DNA of 64,000 nt from Ottelia alismoides (lineage: Eukaryota > Streptophyta > Magnoliopsida > Alismatales > Hydrocharitaceae). Of the stretch, positions 22,130-33,741 are shown in pieces. Position 1 is the first letter of the stretch; each line of letters begins with the position of its first letter. The stretch lies in contig JAZKJV010006941.1 of the NCBI GenBank assembly GCA_037367405.1, positions 620,001 through 684,000 on the forward strand, read 5' to 3'. The notes under the pieces are model-generated. The model saw only the letters and a list, made by a program, of their open reading frames with translations, was not told the origin of the DNA and ran no database searches. Made by a program: the position numbers and the translations under genes.

Positions 22130-22588
22130 AAACCTATGACAGTGCTAGTTTAGGGAAGGGTGATGGCAGCATGATAGATGTGGCGGGTATGTTAAGATGG
22201 CGGAGGGTGGTGGCGGGGATGGCACCGAGGGTGGTAGTTTTGCGGTAGCGGGTTGAAAAGGCATCGGTGGTGTCCAGCAAGGGAAGAAGATGGCGTTGAA
22301 GGGAGTTGCGACTACGATGGTGGGTCGATGGCGGTGATGAAACTAAACCCTCTTGGACAACAGCTTTAGCGACATCTCTTTGTTCCCTAATTTTCGCTTC
22401 AGAGACTTCAAAACTCTCAGATCTTGCAAGGGCGTCGACAAGTCAGCAAATCTAGTGTATCGTTGCAAGGGGCTCCATAGTCTCAGACCATGTTGGATGG
22501 CATGTTGAAGCGCTTCTCTGACCATGTGCTTGCGCGAACGCATGGAAGGAACATGAGGACTATTTGTAGGCCATGCTCTGATACCTGT
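22130..22588 (-). mobile_element. Internal 5' part of LTR element I1
   Basis: Lies inward of the I1 LTR on the minus strand. A primer-site-like AGGTATCAGAGC (22586-22575, one base off the consensus) sits two bases from the LTR. A gag-like start reads MRSRKHMVREALQHAIQ (around 22545), paralleled by MRSHKHTTRATHTI in I2. Homology ends at element C, so only the 5' end remains here. Confidence 0.55.
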
Positions 22589-23055
22589 TGATGTAAACAA
22601 ATATTTTTTGGGGAAAGAAATTTAGGGAAGAGGAGAAGAAGAAGAAACTCGTCGGTTGCGAGGGATTAGGGAGAAGACAGCACGGAGATGCATGGAGGAA
22701 GGAGAAAGGAACAGGAGATAACTTGGAGAAGCTCCATTTTTAATACAATTCGAAATAACTATAATAATGCCTACTAGTCCCTTTGTATAGGAGAGATGGA
22801 ATTAAAAAAATAGAAAGTGGATAAAATAATAATCAAATCATAATCAACTCCTAAAATTTCTCAACCAACTAATTAATTGGAGATCACAAATGATCTCTTT
22901 ATTTAAATAAAATTAGGAATTATGACAAATTCATTTGGATGCAAAATAAAATTAATCTGACCTTACCTTAATTTTAATGACTCTAATTAGATGAATAAAA
23001 AATCCTAATTTAATTGGAACCCTAGTTTTGCCCTAATTTTGGATTCCATGTTGCA
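22589..23055 (-). repeat. LTR of element I1
   Basis: 467 bp, TGATGTAAACAAATATTTTT ... CCATGTTGCA. Matches the I2 LTR at 24656-25327 across its length. Related elements with unresolved superfamily. Confidence 0.75.
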
Positions 23056-24655
23056 CGAACTCTTTGTCGCTTCGAAAAACGCATCTCCTGATGAATGGTG
23101 GAATCATAAGATTCGGAGCGCGTCCCTTGAGCATTATAACATAATGTTTTGGAGCCCATGAAGAAAGAGCATATGAGACATGTGTGAAGGAACCCAAGTT
23201 GCTATTATGGTTCTTGTAGGATCGACATCATGTTGGAGAAGATAGTAATCGAAGAATTAAAATGGCGCATATGGAGGCATCCATACGGATGTCGCAATCT
23301 TCTTCATATTACCGTCGGTTCCACCATGGTTAAAGAGAGGCAATGGGGAATGAATGCCACAAGAAGATGGTGGGAAATAAATTAATGTGTCTATATAGAT
23401 GTCATAATCTTCTTCAGATTGATGTCGATGCCACCATGGTTGAAGAGAGGCCATGGGGAATGAACGCCACAAGAATATGGTGGGAAATGATGTGGATTTA
23501 TTAGGTCCCCATATCCTTACGTAGAGATTCCCCACATTCATATTCCTTATTGAAATAGGTTTTGATTCTCATTTAACCACTTCCATACTTTATTTATAAT
23601 TTTATACACAGGAGTATGTATCCATAAATTTTATACCCCAACAAAATAAGGCACATCCACCTCCATAAATATTTCACCACTTTAAACTTTGGATAAAAAG
23701 ATTTTGGCTGAGGGGTATAGGAGCAAAGCTTCCCGGAGATATTTGAATTCCTTTTCTCATAGAGTAAACTGTCAAACAAATAGGAGCATCTTTCTCATGT
23801 TAGGGTTTGGACCTTCCAAACAAAAAGGTGGTAGCGACGACATCGACAGAAGTGGTGGTGCAGACATTTTAGCAAGGAGCGGCAATGACGACAGCGACCA
23901 CTCGTGCAACGCGCTAAACAACTGGGATGGTTCTGGCATCGGTCTCCCGTCCGAGGAAGCATCTTTAGTTGAAGGAGGAGCTAAACCATCAAGGACAGGG
24001 GCACATGCCTTGATGGCAAGATGGCAACAATGAATATATCTGTTGCGATGCTGACGGGATGGGAATGAGGGTAGTGGCTGGGATGTATGCGAAGGTGGGA
24101 AGAGGGCGGTCGGTGACGTTGCTATTGGCATCGGTGATGGGGAGCCAGTCAAAGGAATATTACGAGGCGTAGGAGGGGTAGTGAAGTGTGTTGGCAGTGA
24201 GAGCAGATCTAGGGGAATGGCATTGGTGGGATGGTGGAAGGCGGAGTCGGTGAAGAAGATGGTCGCGCATGTAGGGAAGGCAATGTCGTGGCGGGTGGGG
24301 TTTGGTTGTGGTGGAGGTGGCAGGGGCATTGAGGAAGGGGTTGGTGGGGGAATGGGGGTTGTCGACGGAGTTGGTGGTGTTGGTGGACAAGGTACTTGTG
24401 GTGGTAGCAGGTAGGGTTATGTGACGAATGGGCCTCTTGGACAACACTTGGAGATTCTAAAACCTTCGAATAACACAATAGTTCCATCCATCGTATCATG
24501 TAGACCCACACACATTTGTTGCAACAATTTAAGGGCTTCGATAGCATCAGCTAATGTAGGGATTGTGTGTGTTGCTCTAGTTGTGTGCTTGTGCGAACGC
24601 ATGAAAAGATCATCAAATCGTGAGAACGATCTGTAGCCCATGTTCCGTTACCAAT
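23056..24655 (-). mobile_element. Internal region of LTR element I2 plus unassigned DNA
   Basis: On the minus strand from 24655: primer-site-like TGGTAACGGAAC (24653-24642), a leader/gag-like frame with MRSHKHTTRATHTIPTLADA (about 24605), then a proline-rich stretch (PPPPPQPNPTRHD, about 24320-24280). A 186-codon frame runs to 23772. No protease, RT or integrase is visible. The part below 23770 is AT-rich with a 109-bp repeat; its relation to I2 is uncertain. Confidence 0.5.
23289..23488. repeat. Two-copy repeat, period 109 bp
   Basis: 23289-23379 and 23398-23488 both read gatgtc.. aatcttcttcagatt, ccaccatggtt.aagagagg, atggggaatgaa.gccacaag and atggtgggaaat with scattered differences. Confidence 0.8.
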
Positions 24656-25327
24656 TGATGTAAACAAAGATTTTTTGGGAGAAGAAATTTGGGAAAGAGG
24701 AGAGGAAGAAGAAGAACCTCGTCAGTTGCGAGGGATTTAGGAGAAGACAACATGGAGATACACGGAAGGAGGAAAAAGGAAGAGGCGTAAGTTGGAGAAA
24801 CTCCAATTTTAATGTAACTTGAACTCACTATTATAATGCCTACTAGGCCATTTATATAGGATAGGTAGAATTATAAAAATAGAAAGTGGATAAAATTAAA
24901 ATCAAATCCAAATCCAAATTGACTCCGAAAATATCTCAACCAACCAACTAATTATTGGACATCACAAGCGATCTTTTTATGCAAATAAAATTAGAAATTG
25001 CAAAGGACTTACTAGGTGAATCCTTTTCCCAATATAAGTACAGTCGGCTACATGGATTCTTGCTCAAATCCATGTTGAAAGATTCAACTATTTTTATGCT
25101 AGTTGTTGACTACCTAACGCAACCCCCACAAGGAGGATTTGAATCCTGATCTTTTGGGTGATAGACACACTGCACTACCACAAGACTATTTAAGTGCAAA
25201 GGACTTAATAGGATGCAAATAAAATTAACCCAACCCTAACGGAATTTTAGCGACTCTGTTTAGAAGAACGAAAAAAGTTAATTTATTTGTAACCCTAGTT
25301 TTCCCTAATTCTGCATTCCATGTTGCA
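24656..25327 (-). repeat. LTR of element I2, split by a SINE
   Basis: TGATGTAAACAAAGATTTTT ... CCATGTTGCA; about 476 bp without the SINE and its extra target copy, close to the 467 bp of I1. Confidence 0.75.
25012..25194 (-). mobile_element. tRNA-derived SINE (minus strand)
   Basis: 183 bp flanked by a perfect 13-bp duplication TGCAAAGGACTTA (24999-25011, 25195-25207). Read on the minus strand: tcttgtggtagtgcagtgtg (A-box region), ggattcaaatcc (B box), gttgcgttaggtagtcaaca and catggatttgagcaagaatcc. Same family as 7217-7624. Confidence 0.9.
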
Positions 25328-25719
25328 TCATCCTTCGTGGCTCTTACTCGTGGTTTCATCATGCTCCTTAGGGAGTAAATATTCGCATAATTCCAAGTTT
25401 CATCTTATTTTTTCTTCCGTGTTCATAATTGTATATTTTTCACACTTGGCTGAAGTTTTGGTGTGATGAACAAGCACTTAACATTCCATTTATAGACTTA
25501 GAAGTAGGAATTCGAATTTAACTTTGACCTAGGGGATAAACAGTTTTATTGCTCCAACTGATAGCACATTTGCAATAAAATAAAAGAAGTGAAGAAGTAA
25601 ACGGATGAGCAAACCCTTGCATACGTTCCATCTAAATATTACCATGCCCAGCAAAGTAAGGAGTAATGAAGCTATAAACTGCGAAAGAAAGAGACAAACA
25701 GAGACAAACAGTTTGATAC
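25328..25719 (-). other. MAK10 intron, 5' part after the exon at 25720-25870
   Basis: Begins on the minus strand with the donor GTATCAAACTG at 25719. No further exon or transposon end is recognised before the I2 LTR. Confidence 0.6.
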
Positions 25720-25870
25720 CATCATTGAACTGTTTTTTGAGTTGCAGAGCTTTGCATGCACGTAGTTGTCGCAACAGTGTCTCCTCAACAGAATTTAAAA
25801 TGGAAAGGCATTTGTCATCCCCTTCTGTTTGCAACGGCAAACCATAAGCTGCTGTAAAAATATCCTCTTC
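25720..25870 (-). CDS. MAK10: MAK10/NAA35 exon (third visible)
   Basis: 151 bp. Acceptor AG at 25872-25871, donor GT at 25719-25718. Encodes EEDIFTAAYGLPLQTEGDDK followed by CLSILNSVEETLLRQLRACK and ALQLKKQFND, with one extra base carried into the next exon. It joins in frame to the upstream exon ending SAARTHE, giving the family-typical THEEED-F junction. MAK10/NAA35 is the large auxiliary subunit of the NatC N-terminal acetyltransferase. It holds the catalytic subunit near ribosomes, where NatC acetylates nascent chains starting Met-Leu/Ile/Phe/Trp. The intron separating it from the preceding exon is about 29.4 kb. No following exon was found to the left. Confidence 0.82.
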
Positions 25871-27188
25871 CTACACCAATTAGAAGATTCCGTATTAGGT
25901 AATGAAGTACACGTACAATGGCTTCTAATCCAAAAGCCTGCTTAGATTTTGAATTGCCAATTTATTAAAAAAATGAACAATTTTATAATATTCTGACCAC
26001 AAAATCGAAAACATTCATGAAAACTGATGGCCTAACTTATCATCAAATCTTAGGTACCCAGTATCAAGGCTGGACAAGTGTGCATGTTAAATTTCAGTTA
26101 ATGTCACAACTTATTTGTGTAAAACAATCAAGTTCAAAAATCTTTAATTTAAAAGCCAAAGAATAACAAATAAAGGTCAGTACACTTCTCCTTCATAAGT
26201 CACCACTCAACCTCAACGACCCCCCTAAAAAGACACAAAAAAGAACCCAATTGGAGAAATCCATCCAAGAGACATCCATGTCCAACAAGACATGTTAAAG
26301 GGAATACTGAAAGAAACGATGGTCAACAATCTCCTAGTTAGAGACACATAAAAGGAAAATCAAGCATGCCCCTGTGACCACTCCAATTGCTTCTATGAAC
26401 TAACAAACTAGGTTCTTCCTCAGTGGCCAAACCAAAATCTTGGCCTTTAGGCAGACACTAATCTTCAACACGCTTTGACAATCTCGACGCAGAGTAGGAT
26501 GCAGAAACTCCTGAGCTGGTTACAGAAGCCTATAAGCACAAACCACCAAAAAATCCTGTTAAACCACACCCAGTAATCGCCCCACCACCAACAGGCCTCG
26601 GATCTCAAGGAGAATCGAGAGCCCCCACAAGGTTGTCAGAACCGCAATCAAATAGGGGAGAGCCAAAGATCGGAGTTCGAGTTCCAAAATGCCCAAACCT
26701 CCCCTATCATGGGTCAATGTTGCACATGTGTTACTTCCGAAATTCATCAATCACAAAACATCTCACCTAATCTATCACACCCAACCCAACGTCAAATCAG
26801 AAGCACAACTTCATGCAACTTTCCATCATCCACCTCGTAAATCGTCATGTGAATAACCGTTACAATCCCTCCTCAGAACAATGAACCTCTTTAGAACAGC
26901 ATGTGAAGTTAAACGACGGATAATATCCAAACCACCCCCAACAAATAAGTGGAGAATTCATTAAATTGAGAAGCATACCCTCCCATACTATGGTGAGCTC
27001 CCGATAACAATAAAAGGCAACTCATCCAATATAACTTAGAATCCAAAATCTTTTGTATAAAATGTGTCTCAAGCCGAAATATAACTTGGATGGCATCCCA
27101 AGATGGATCGCCATCAGTTGACTTATATGAAAATGTGTCCCAAGCCAAAATATCGCAAGTACCACCCAGAATTATGTCCAGGAAAAAC
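25871..27188 (-). other. MAK10 intron, 3' end region; unassigned
   Basis: The acceptor TGTAG lies at its left end. Between 26190 and 27180 the minus strand has moderately open frames (e.g. 27268-26909), possibly an old retroelement remnant, but I could not place any motif with confidence. Confidence 0.45.
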
Positions 27189-27594
27189 CATTGTTGTAAA
27201 AATACCCGACTGGTCCGACTAGTAGGTCTAACTAGTCTAGTCAGTGGGGTGGCCGATCGATTATTCACAAATTCCGACTAGGCCGATTAGCCGATAGATT
27301 TTTGCTTGGAGATACCATATTTTTTACCTTTTTAAAAGCAAACTTATTCTAATATGCTTAATATTTTATTTAAATTCAATTACTTCTTTTCTTTCACAGT
27401 TATAATATAAAAAATGTAGAAATCTTTGTAAATATATAAGAATATATGCATACAAATGATTTATATATTTAAAATAATTAAAAATTCAAAATTGATTAAA
27501 GCCCGACTACATCTGATTAGTCGCCCGACTGCCAATTAATACTTAGTCAGTGACCCAACCGACCGAGTACTGACTACCGATTTTTGCAACCTTG
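27189..27594 (-). mobile_element. Non-autonomous hAT-like element, family 2, copy b
   Basis: 406 bp; left end CATTGTTGTAAAAATACC, right end reversed CAAGGTTGCAAAAATCGG. Perfect 8-bp GGAAAAAC duplication (27181-27188, 27595-27602). GACTAG/GTCGG words near both ends, AT-rich centre. Opposite orientation to 5043-5439. Confidence 0.92.
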
Positions 27595-27802
27595 GGAAAA
27601 ACTAAACAGATATCCCTTTATGGGCATTAGTATGGAACTGTCTCCACATACAACATCTTTAATAAAAATATCCTTTTGAAATTTTTTTAACTATTGAAAA
27701 TATATGAAATTATTTTTTTAGTTTAATATTTTAGTCATCATCACAAGGTTTCGTATTCTATTACATGACATCTATTATTCAAATACTTAAGATTATTGCA
27801 TT

Positions 27803-28106
27803 TGTAGAAAAGGAGAATGTAGAAACGTAATTAGAGATACATAAATAAAAAGATAGAGGAACACTAAGAGTTCAACACGGAACCCTACTCCATAACGAGA
27901 TGGATGAAACCACAGGAGAAGGCCTTTCAACGATCGGATATTCTTTTATTTCTTTCTCTCAAATGTTATAAGTAGTGTGGGGATTCTTATATAGCCCCAC
28001 CAGTTAAGACCAAGTCTCATTCACAAATGATGTGGGACTAAACCTGTGGATGTGGTAATTGGACCCTGAAGGGATCCAATTACCCATCTATGATGTTACT
28101 CTAACA
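27803..28106 (-). repeat. 3' LTR of element E
   Basis: 304 bp, TGTAGAAAAGGAGAATG ... ctctaaca. Contains a minus-strand TATA-like GCTATATAAGAATCC near 28000-27985. Diverged from the 5' LTR at many positions. Confidence 0.87.
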
Positions 28107-29114
28107 ATCCCCATCAAGTTGGAACATGTAATGCTCAGCATGGACAAATAGAAAGAAATCGGTCACTCACACAATGCAACACTATGGACAATTTCAACTC
28201 AATACATACAGACTGCTTGTTGTGGACGTTACTTCTCATGTCGTGCTGATGAGGAGCAATTGAAGCGCTGGAGTGTGATCCGAGCCTCCTTGTCAGAGAA
28301 TGTATGTTGTGTACTGGGTCTATCAGAGTCACCGGAACTAAATGAGTCTACTTATTGGAGGACGTTGGCCCGCAACTACTCCATCTCTCTGAAGAGCCAA
28401 AGAAAGAACGTCATGGGGATATCCATACATTGATAATTGACGATGGATCTCTCTTATAGGGACCTCGAAATAGGTTCTCTCTCGTAGGAATCTCGAAGGA
28501 TCTCGTACTGGAGTTCACGGTCATTGGAGAATCGAGTCCAAAATTAAGTCTCCTCGTCGGAGAACTGGGTCTCTCACACATTGGCTTAGAGAATGGGATC
28601 TCTACTATGGGATCCCTATGGAACTCTACATATCAATCATCTAACGTCTCTGACTTATGTGGTCCACATTAAAACCCCTAAGCCCAAATCAAGAGTATGG
28701 AGACCTCTCAATAAGATGATCGCATGTGCACCTCAAACTCATGGTTTGAAATATGAACTGGAGAACTCGCATAATACTCCCCCTTTCTCCCATAATGGTC
28801 GAAATAGATGAGGCCGAGTTAGGAGAAGAAATGAAGTGGGGAATCCAAAACTCGTCGTCATTTTTTTCTTTCAAAATAAGATATTCTCTCTTTTTCTGAC
28901 TTTCTTCTTTTTTCGTAGGGCTTTTTTTGTACGATAGCCTCTTTTTCTCCCAATCAAAACTTTCTTCTCGCTTTTTTTTAAATTCAGCCCTATTGGGACC
29001 AAATAATTTGTAACCCGGTTTTTTATATCAAATAACACAGTATGCATGTCTTCTTATGGTTGAAGCCTACAGTATGCGTGCCTTCTTCTGGAATTGTGCA
29101 TGAAATAACTCTAT
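28107..29114 (-). other. 3' internal region of element E
   Basis: Pyrimidine-rich TCCCCATC next to the LTR is the plus-strand view of a weak polypurine tract. The remainder has no long coding frame; 28860-28990 is a T-rich stretch (ttttttctttc, tttcttctttttt). Element D enters at 29115. Confidence 0.6.
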
Positions 29115-29263
29115 TGAAGTATTTTGGGTGTATGAACATTATTCTATAATGTCAGGGTGTTTGTAATTGTTTCAGTAATCCCTACACTCCTGTCTATATA
29201 AGGGATTCCTATTCGATGAGAAACAAGTAAGTTAATTTTTCCATTTTATTTCAATTTCTAAGA
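29115..29263 (+). repeat. 5' LTR of element D
   Basis: 149 bp, starts TGAAGTATTTTGGG and ends TTTCTAAGA, so the terminal CA is lost or unusual. TATATAAGG TATA-like box at 29196-29204. Confidence 0.85.
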
Positions 29264-29275
29264 TGGTATCAGAGT
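29264..29275 (+). other. Primer-binding site of element D
   Basis: TGGTATCAGAGT, one base from the initiator-Met tRNA site, directly after the LTR. Confidence 0.88.
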
Positions 29276-29570
29276 GAGAGGGGCCCTCCCTCTCTCGAAT
29301 CATGTAACCCCAAAACACGAAACCCTCATGTTTTCATGCACATGTGCCGCCACTCCATCGCCCCCGTTGCTCCATCGTCTCCCATCACCTCCCATCACCT
29401 CATTCTCCCGCGGCAACGACATCACCATCCAACATCGCAGCCTCGTCCTCGTTGCTCGATCCAGCAGTGTCATCGCATGCTTACCCTTCGCTATCCAACA
29501 TCACCCAACACTCCAGCATAGTGTTTCCAACACTCTAGCACTCCAACATACAGTTACCAACACTCCAAGC

Positions 29571-31096
29571 CAAGGTTTAAAAAAGCGTGAGGCGGTCCGA
29601 GATGTTTTCTCTAAAATTGAGGCGAGGCGTAAGCCTCAAGGCGTTCGAGGCGTAAGCCTCAATTTTTGGAAAAAAAAATTAAAATTAAAGCAAAATACAT
29701 TGAAAAAATACATAATAATATCAAGCTTTGCCAAAAACACATTCAAGAATAACTTAAAACTAGTAAAAGATACAATACATAAGCAATGAAAGCATTGAAG
29801 TTCAAAAAAACTAATACTACGCCAATATTATACGGAATATCAAGTTCCAGCTCCAACTTCAACGATTCTATATGAGTATTGAGCTAAAGTCTATACTTAA
29901 TACTAAAGTACAATAGAAACCATAATTTTTAATGTTCGAAGTAACCATTTGCCTTGCTGGATGTAGGTGGAGAACCATCATATGCATCCCCTCCTGCCAT
30001 ATCATACCCCAACAAGACGGGGGTCTCGCTGGCGATTTTTTTTACTAACGGTTCAAATTCTACTTGGCTATTTACAATAAAATATAATAATTATTTTAAT
30101 TCATAATTTATTTTTAACCCTAAGCCTCAATTTTTGGAGAAAAAATTATAATTAAAGTAAAATACATTGAAAAAAGTACATAATAATATCAAGCTTTGCC
30201 AAAAACACATTCAAGAATAACTTAAAAGTAGTAAAAGATACAATACATAAGCGATGCAAGCATTGAAGTTCAAAAAAACTAATACTAAGCCAATATTATA
30301 CGGAATATCAAGTTTCAACTCCAGCTTCAACGATTATATATGAGTATTGAACTAAAGTCTGTACTTAATACTAAAGTACAATGGAAACCATAATTTTTAG
30401 TGTTCGAAGTAACCATTTGCCTTGCTGGATGTAGTTGGAGAACCATCATATGCATCCCCTCCTGCCTTATCATACCCCAACTAACGGTTCTAATTCTATT
30501 TGGCTATTAACAATAAAATACAATAATTATTTTAATTCACATTTTATTTTTAAACCTTGCTTCTATATGTGATAAATATTTTAAGATTAACAACTCATAC
30601 AACCAAATAACAACATTAAGTTGCTAACTTGTATTAATATAAAATATTTATTATAATTCAAACTCAAATTTATATGCAAAATAGAACTAGCATGTGTAGA
30701 TGTATGATAAATTGAACATGATGTATACAAGATAATTGAGCTTCTTTTATTTCATGCGATCTTTTCTTTTTTTGCATGGATCTATATATAGAAATATCCA
30801 ACTATGCAAGGTTTAACATGAAAATATAAACACAAAAATAAAATAAATAATACTTAGGTAAAAATAGGATCGAGTGCAAACTGCAAAGCAAATAATCAAA
30901 AAGTAAAAAAAAGCCTCCAGCTCGAGGCTTACGCCTCCGCCTCGCCTCGACCGCCTCACACCTCGAACGCCTCAAGCCTGGTCAAGGCGTACGCCTCAAC
31001 CCAAGGACCTAAGGCGTGCGCCTCGGGGAGAATTTGGCGCGCTTCGTCTCGAGGCGTACACCTTTGCGCCTCGATGCGCCGCTTTTTAAAATAATG
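29571..31096 (+). mobile_element. Non-autonomous hAT-like element, family 3, copy a
   Basis: 1526 bp; left end CAAGGTTTAAAAAAGCGTGA, right end reversed CATTATTTTAAAAAGCGGCG. Flanks CTCCAAGC (29563-29570) and CTCCCAGC (31097-31104), 7 of 8. Ends are crowded with GAGGCG and GCCTC words (29590-29660, 30910-31080). The AT-rich interior contains a 468-bp tandem duplication. No transposase frame. Confidence 0.87.
29653..30560. repeat. Tandem duplication, period about 468 bp
   Basis: Unit 1 from 29653 and unit 2 from 30121 both start taagcctcaatttttgga and share aatatcaagctttgccaaaa, aagtaaccatttgccttgct and ggagaaccatcatatgcatc. Unit 2 lacks part of the unit 1 tail. Confidence 0.88.
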
Positions 31097-31316
31097 CTCC
31101 CAGCAACCATCGCCAATACCGTCGCTCCTTCTACCATACCGTCGATACATCTCGATTTGTGTACTCTTACACTCCAGCTTGCTATAATTAATTTTTAGTG
31201 TGTGGTTGATGCATGAAAAGATTATCGTGACCTAGAGTATAAGTTTGAGACTCTTTTGCTATTGTGAATTATTCTGGTTGTGTCTGTTGTGACTGTACGG
31301 TTGGTCCTTTGATAAG

Positions 31317-32500
31317 TTGTTAAATATGTACGAGGTAGTAGACTCATCTACTCAAGAAGGGAAAATGAAGAATCCCTTCTTTGGTACCATTACGAAGTTG
31401 GATGGTACAAATTATGTGTTGTGTACACAGTCTCTTCCGAATGATATAGAAGGGCATGACAAGGAGCACATCATCACCAAAGAGGAACCAACCGTAAGAA
31501 GACCGGCATGAAAGCAACAAGAAAGAAGGATAATGCTATGGTCAAGGCATGGATTATGAATAGCTACATATCGTGCATTGCGAATGATATTGTGCATTAC
31601 AAAATAGTTAAATGCATGAGGGACAATCTCTGCGAGATGTAGTCAGAAGAGAAGAATTATGCCAAGATACTTCAAACATATGTGGATATGTCTCAAGTCA
31701 ACTAAAATGGTTGTCTCCTTGCCCAGTTCTATTCGGCATTGATCTCATGATTCTAGAGGTTGAACTCCTATATGCCCATGGTTTCAAATATCATGATATA
31801 TCGGTATCACCAAAGGACTAGTATCGATATCGATATGGCAATATAGGCTCCTTTTACATCCCTTCATTCACAAATCGGTGTTGATATGCGCGATATATCG
31901 TACCGACATGGTACCGATATGGACATCGATAGCAACATTCAAACCCTTTTATATATCCATTTGCACGCGCCCAACACAGATTTCCTTCAGGAATCAATAG
32001 ATGGTTGGACCCTTCTTTGGAGGGTTGGACCCTATGCATGAAGCTGCTCGAGCGCAAATAATCGTTGCTTCTGAGATTCCGTCTATGGAAGAAGCCTTCA
32101 CCAGGTTTAGCAAGTTGTCTATATCCATTCTCGTAGAGACTAGTGCTGAGACCACATTGGCTATGGTTGTACCCTCAGGGAGAGGCCAAGGGACTTTTTT
32201 TCAAGGAAGGAGATGAGCTCATGATTTTAAGCGTGGAAAGCATGTGTGTACCTTTTGTGGCTGCATGGGCCACACTGAAGACCGTTGTTGGGGAAAGCAT
32301 GGAAGTCCGTCGATGGCTCATCAAGCCATCCCAACACATGATGATATGTCATCAGAAATATCCAGAGCAGAGTATAAGAATCTGATGCAGCAGCTGAACC
32401 AGCATGGGATTGCATTGCAACTATCTTTATCAGGCACAGGAGCTACCATGGCAACACTTCTACCAATACTGCATCGTTCGCTAATCCCTTAGCCATACCT
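31317..32500 (+). pseudogene. gag of element D, broken
   Basis: A frame from 31317 contains NPFFGTITKLDGTNYVLCTQ, matching the copia gag N-terminal LDGTNY signature. Later pieces include EIPSMEEAFTRFSKLS (32070-32120) and the zinc knuckle CTFCGCMGHTEDRCWGKHG (32245-32300; CX2CX4HX4C). A family 5 hAT-like insert lies at 31777-31948. Stops and frameshifts are frequent. Confidence 0.75.
31777..31948 (+). mobile_element. Small hAT-like MITE, family 5
   Basis: About 172 bp with CATGGTTTCAAATATC at the left and, reversed, AAGGGTTTGAATGTTG at the right. Full of palindromic TATCGATATCG, CGATATATCG and GGTACCGATATGG words. Flank tatatgcc (left) is matched only weakly on the right (tatatatc), so the right border is uncertain. 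It interrupts D gag. Confidence 0.6.
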
Positions 32501-32503
32501 GCA

Positions 32504-33741
32504 TTGTGCAGTACATATAAGAGTTTATCTAGTTATTCTGATTGGATGGCAGACTCAGGTGCATCACGACACATTAGTTGCAACAAGAATCAGTTCACTA
32601 CACTTCGAGAAGTTGTATTATGTCGTACCATTGTGGTGGCAGATGGTGGATTATCCCCTTATTATTGGACAAGGAGAAGTCCAAGTGGCTCATATTATTC
32701 GGCTAAATGATGTATGTATGGCTCCTGAGTTTTCTATGAGTCTTTTATATGTATCCAGAATTATTAAGGAGCATAATTGTCGAGTCATTTTTGATCTAGT
32801 GTCTCTTGTATTTCAAGATATGCTGACAGACTAGGTGATTGGTTGTGAGAAGGGGGCGTGTACCATTTGACGCAATCTTAGTTTGTGGGTCATGTTTCGA
32901 CATCTACTGGGGAGTGTGCCTACACATGGCACTTACGTCTTGGTCATTTGCTGCTACCGAAATTGAGAATCCTACCTAAACTCATGTTTCTATATCACTT
33001 CAATGTGAATCTTGTCAACTTGGAAAGCATCAAAGGAGTTCATTTCTAAGTTCATTTCCAACTTGGAAAACATCTAGTTGCTTTTGATTTAGTACATTTT
33101 GATGCATGCGGGCCTAGTCGGGCCCCAGATCATTCGGGGCATAGGTTCTATCTTGTTGTTGATGATGACTTTAACCGAGTTCATGGGTCTTTCTTTTGAA
33201 GTCAAAATCTAAAGTCGTACGGTTATGGAAAATTTCTTTAGGGAAATGAAAAATTTGTGTTTGGTTTTCATGTCAAGACTATTAGTATTGAGAATGCTCT
33301 TGACTTTTGCAATCAATATCTTTGCTCGATTTTGAGTGAGCATGGGATTATCCACCAAATACCATACCTATATACATCACAACAGAATGGTGTAGCCGAA
33401 ATAAAACAATGTCATATCCTTGATGTATCCCGTACTTTACTTGTTCAAAGTGCAATCCTCTCACTTATTGGGGTGATGTTGTTCTCACGACCACATACCT
33501 AGTAAATCATATGCCGTCCACCATATTGGAAAAGCAAGCATTGTATTATCTGCTACTCCCTGACAAGAACATATTCCATGTTTCATTTAAAATCTTTGGG
33601 TGCACCTTTCTTGCCACATTCATTCTCCTGGCCGCAACAAACTCTCTCCTCAAGTGTGAAATGTGTCTTTGTAGACTACTCATGAACCCGGAAGGGGTAC
33701 CGATGCTATGATCCGGTACATCGTCGTTACCGTGTTAGTGC
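32504..33741 (+). pseudogene. Protease and integrase of element D, broken
   Basis: DWMADSGASRHIS has the aspartic protease DSG at 32552-32560. Next is MAPEFSMSLLYVSRI (about 32720-32760), the integrase zinc-binding region (HLRLGHLLLPK and CQLGKHQ-like, 32930-33030) and a core piece LVVDDDFNRVHGS (33150-33185). Then YTSQQNGVAEIKQCHILDVS (33370-33430). The family 3 hAT-like element enters at 33742 within the VKCVF.. tail. Confidence 0.78.

Noticed and set aside
1..25719. Further MAK10 exons downstream of the CLSILNSVEE exon
   Set aside because: I looked on the minus strand for the expected C-terminal family segments with AG/GT borders and found none; they probably lie left of the window.
26190..27180. 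Possible LINE or gene fragment on the minus strand
   Set aside because: Open frames exist but no domain motif could be identified with confidence; kept as unassigned intron.
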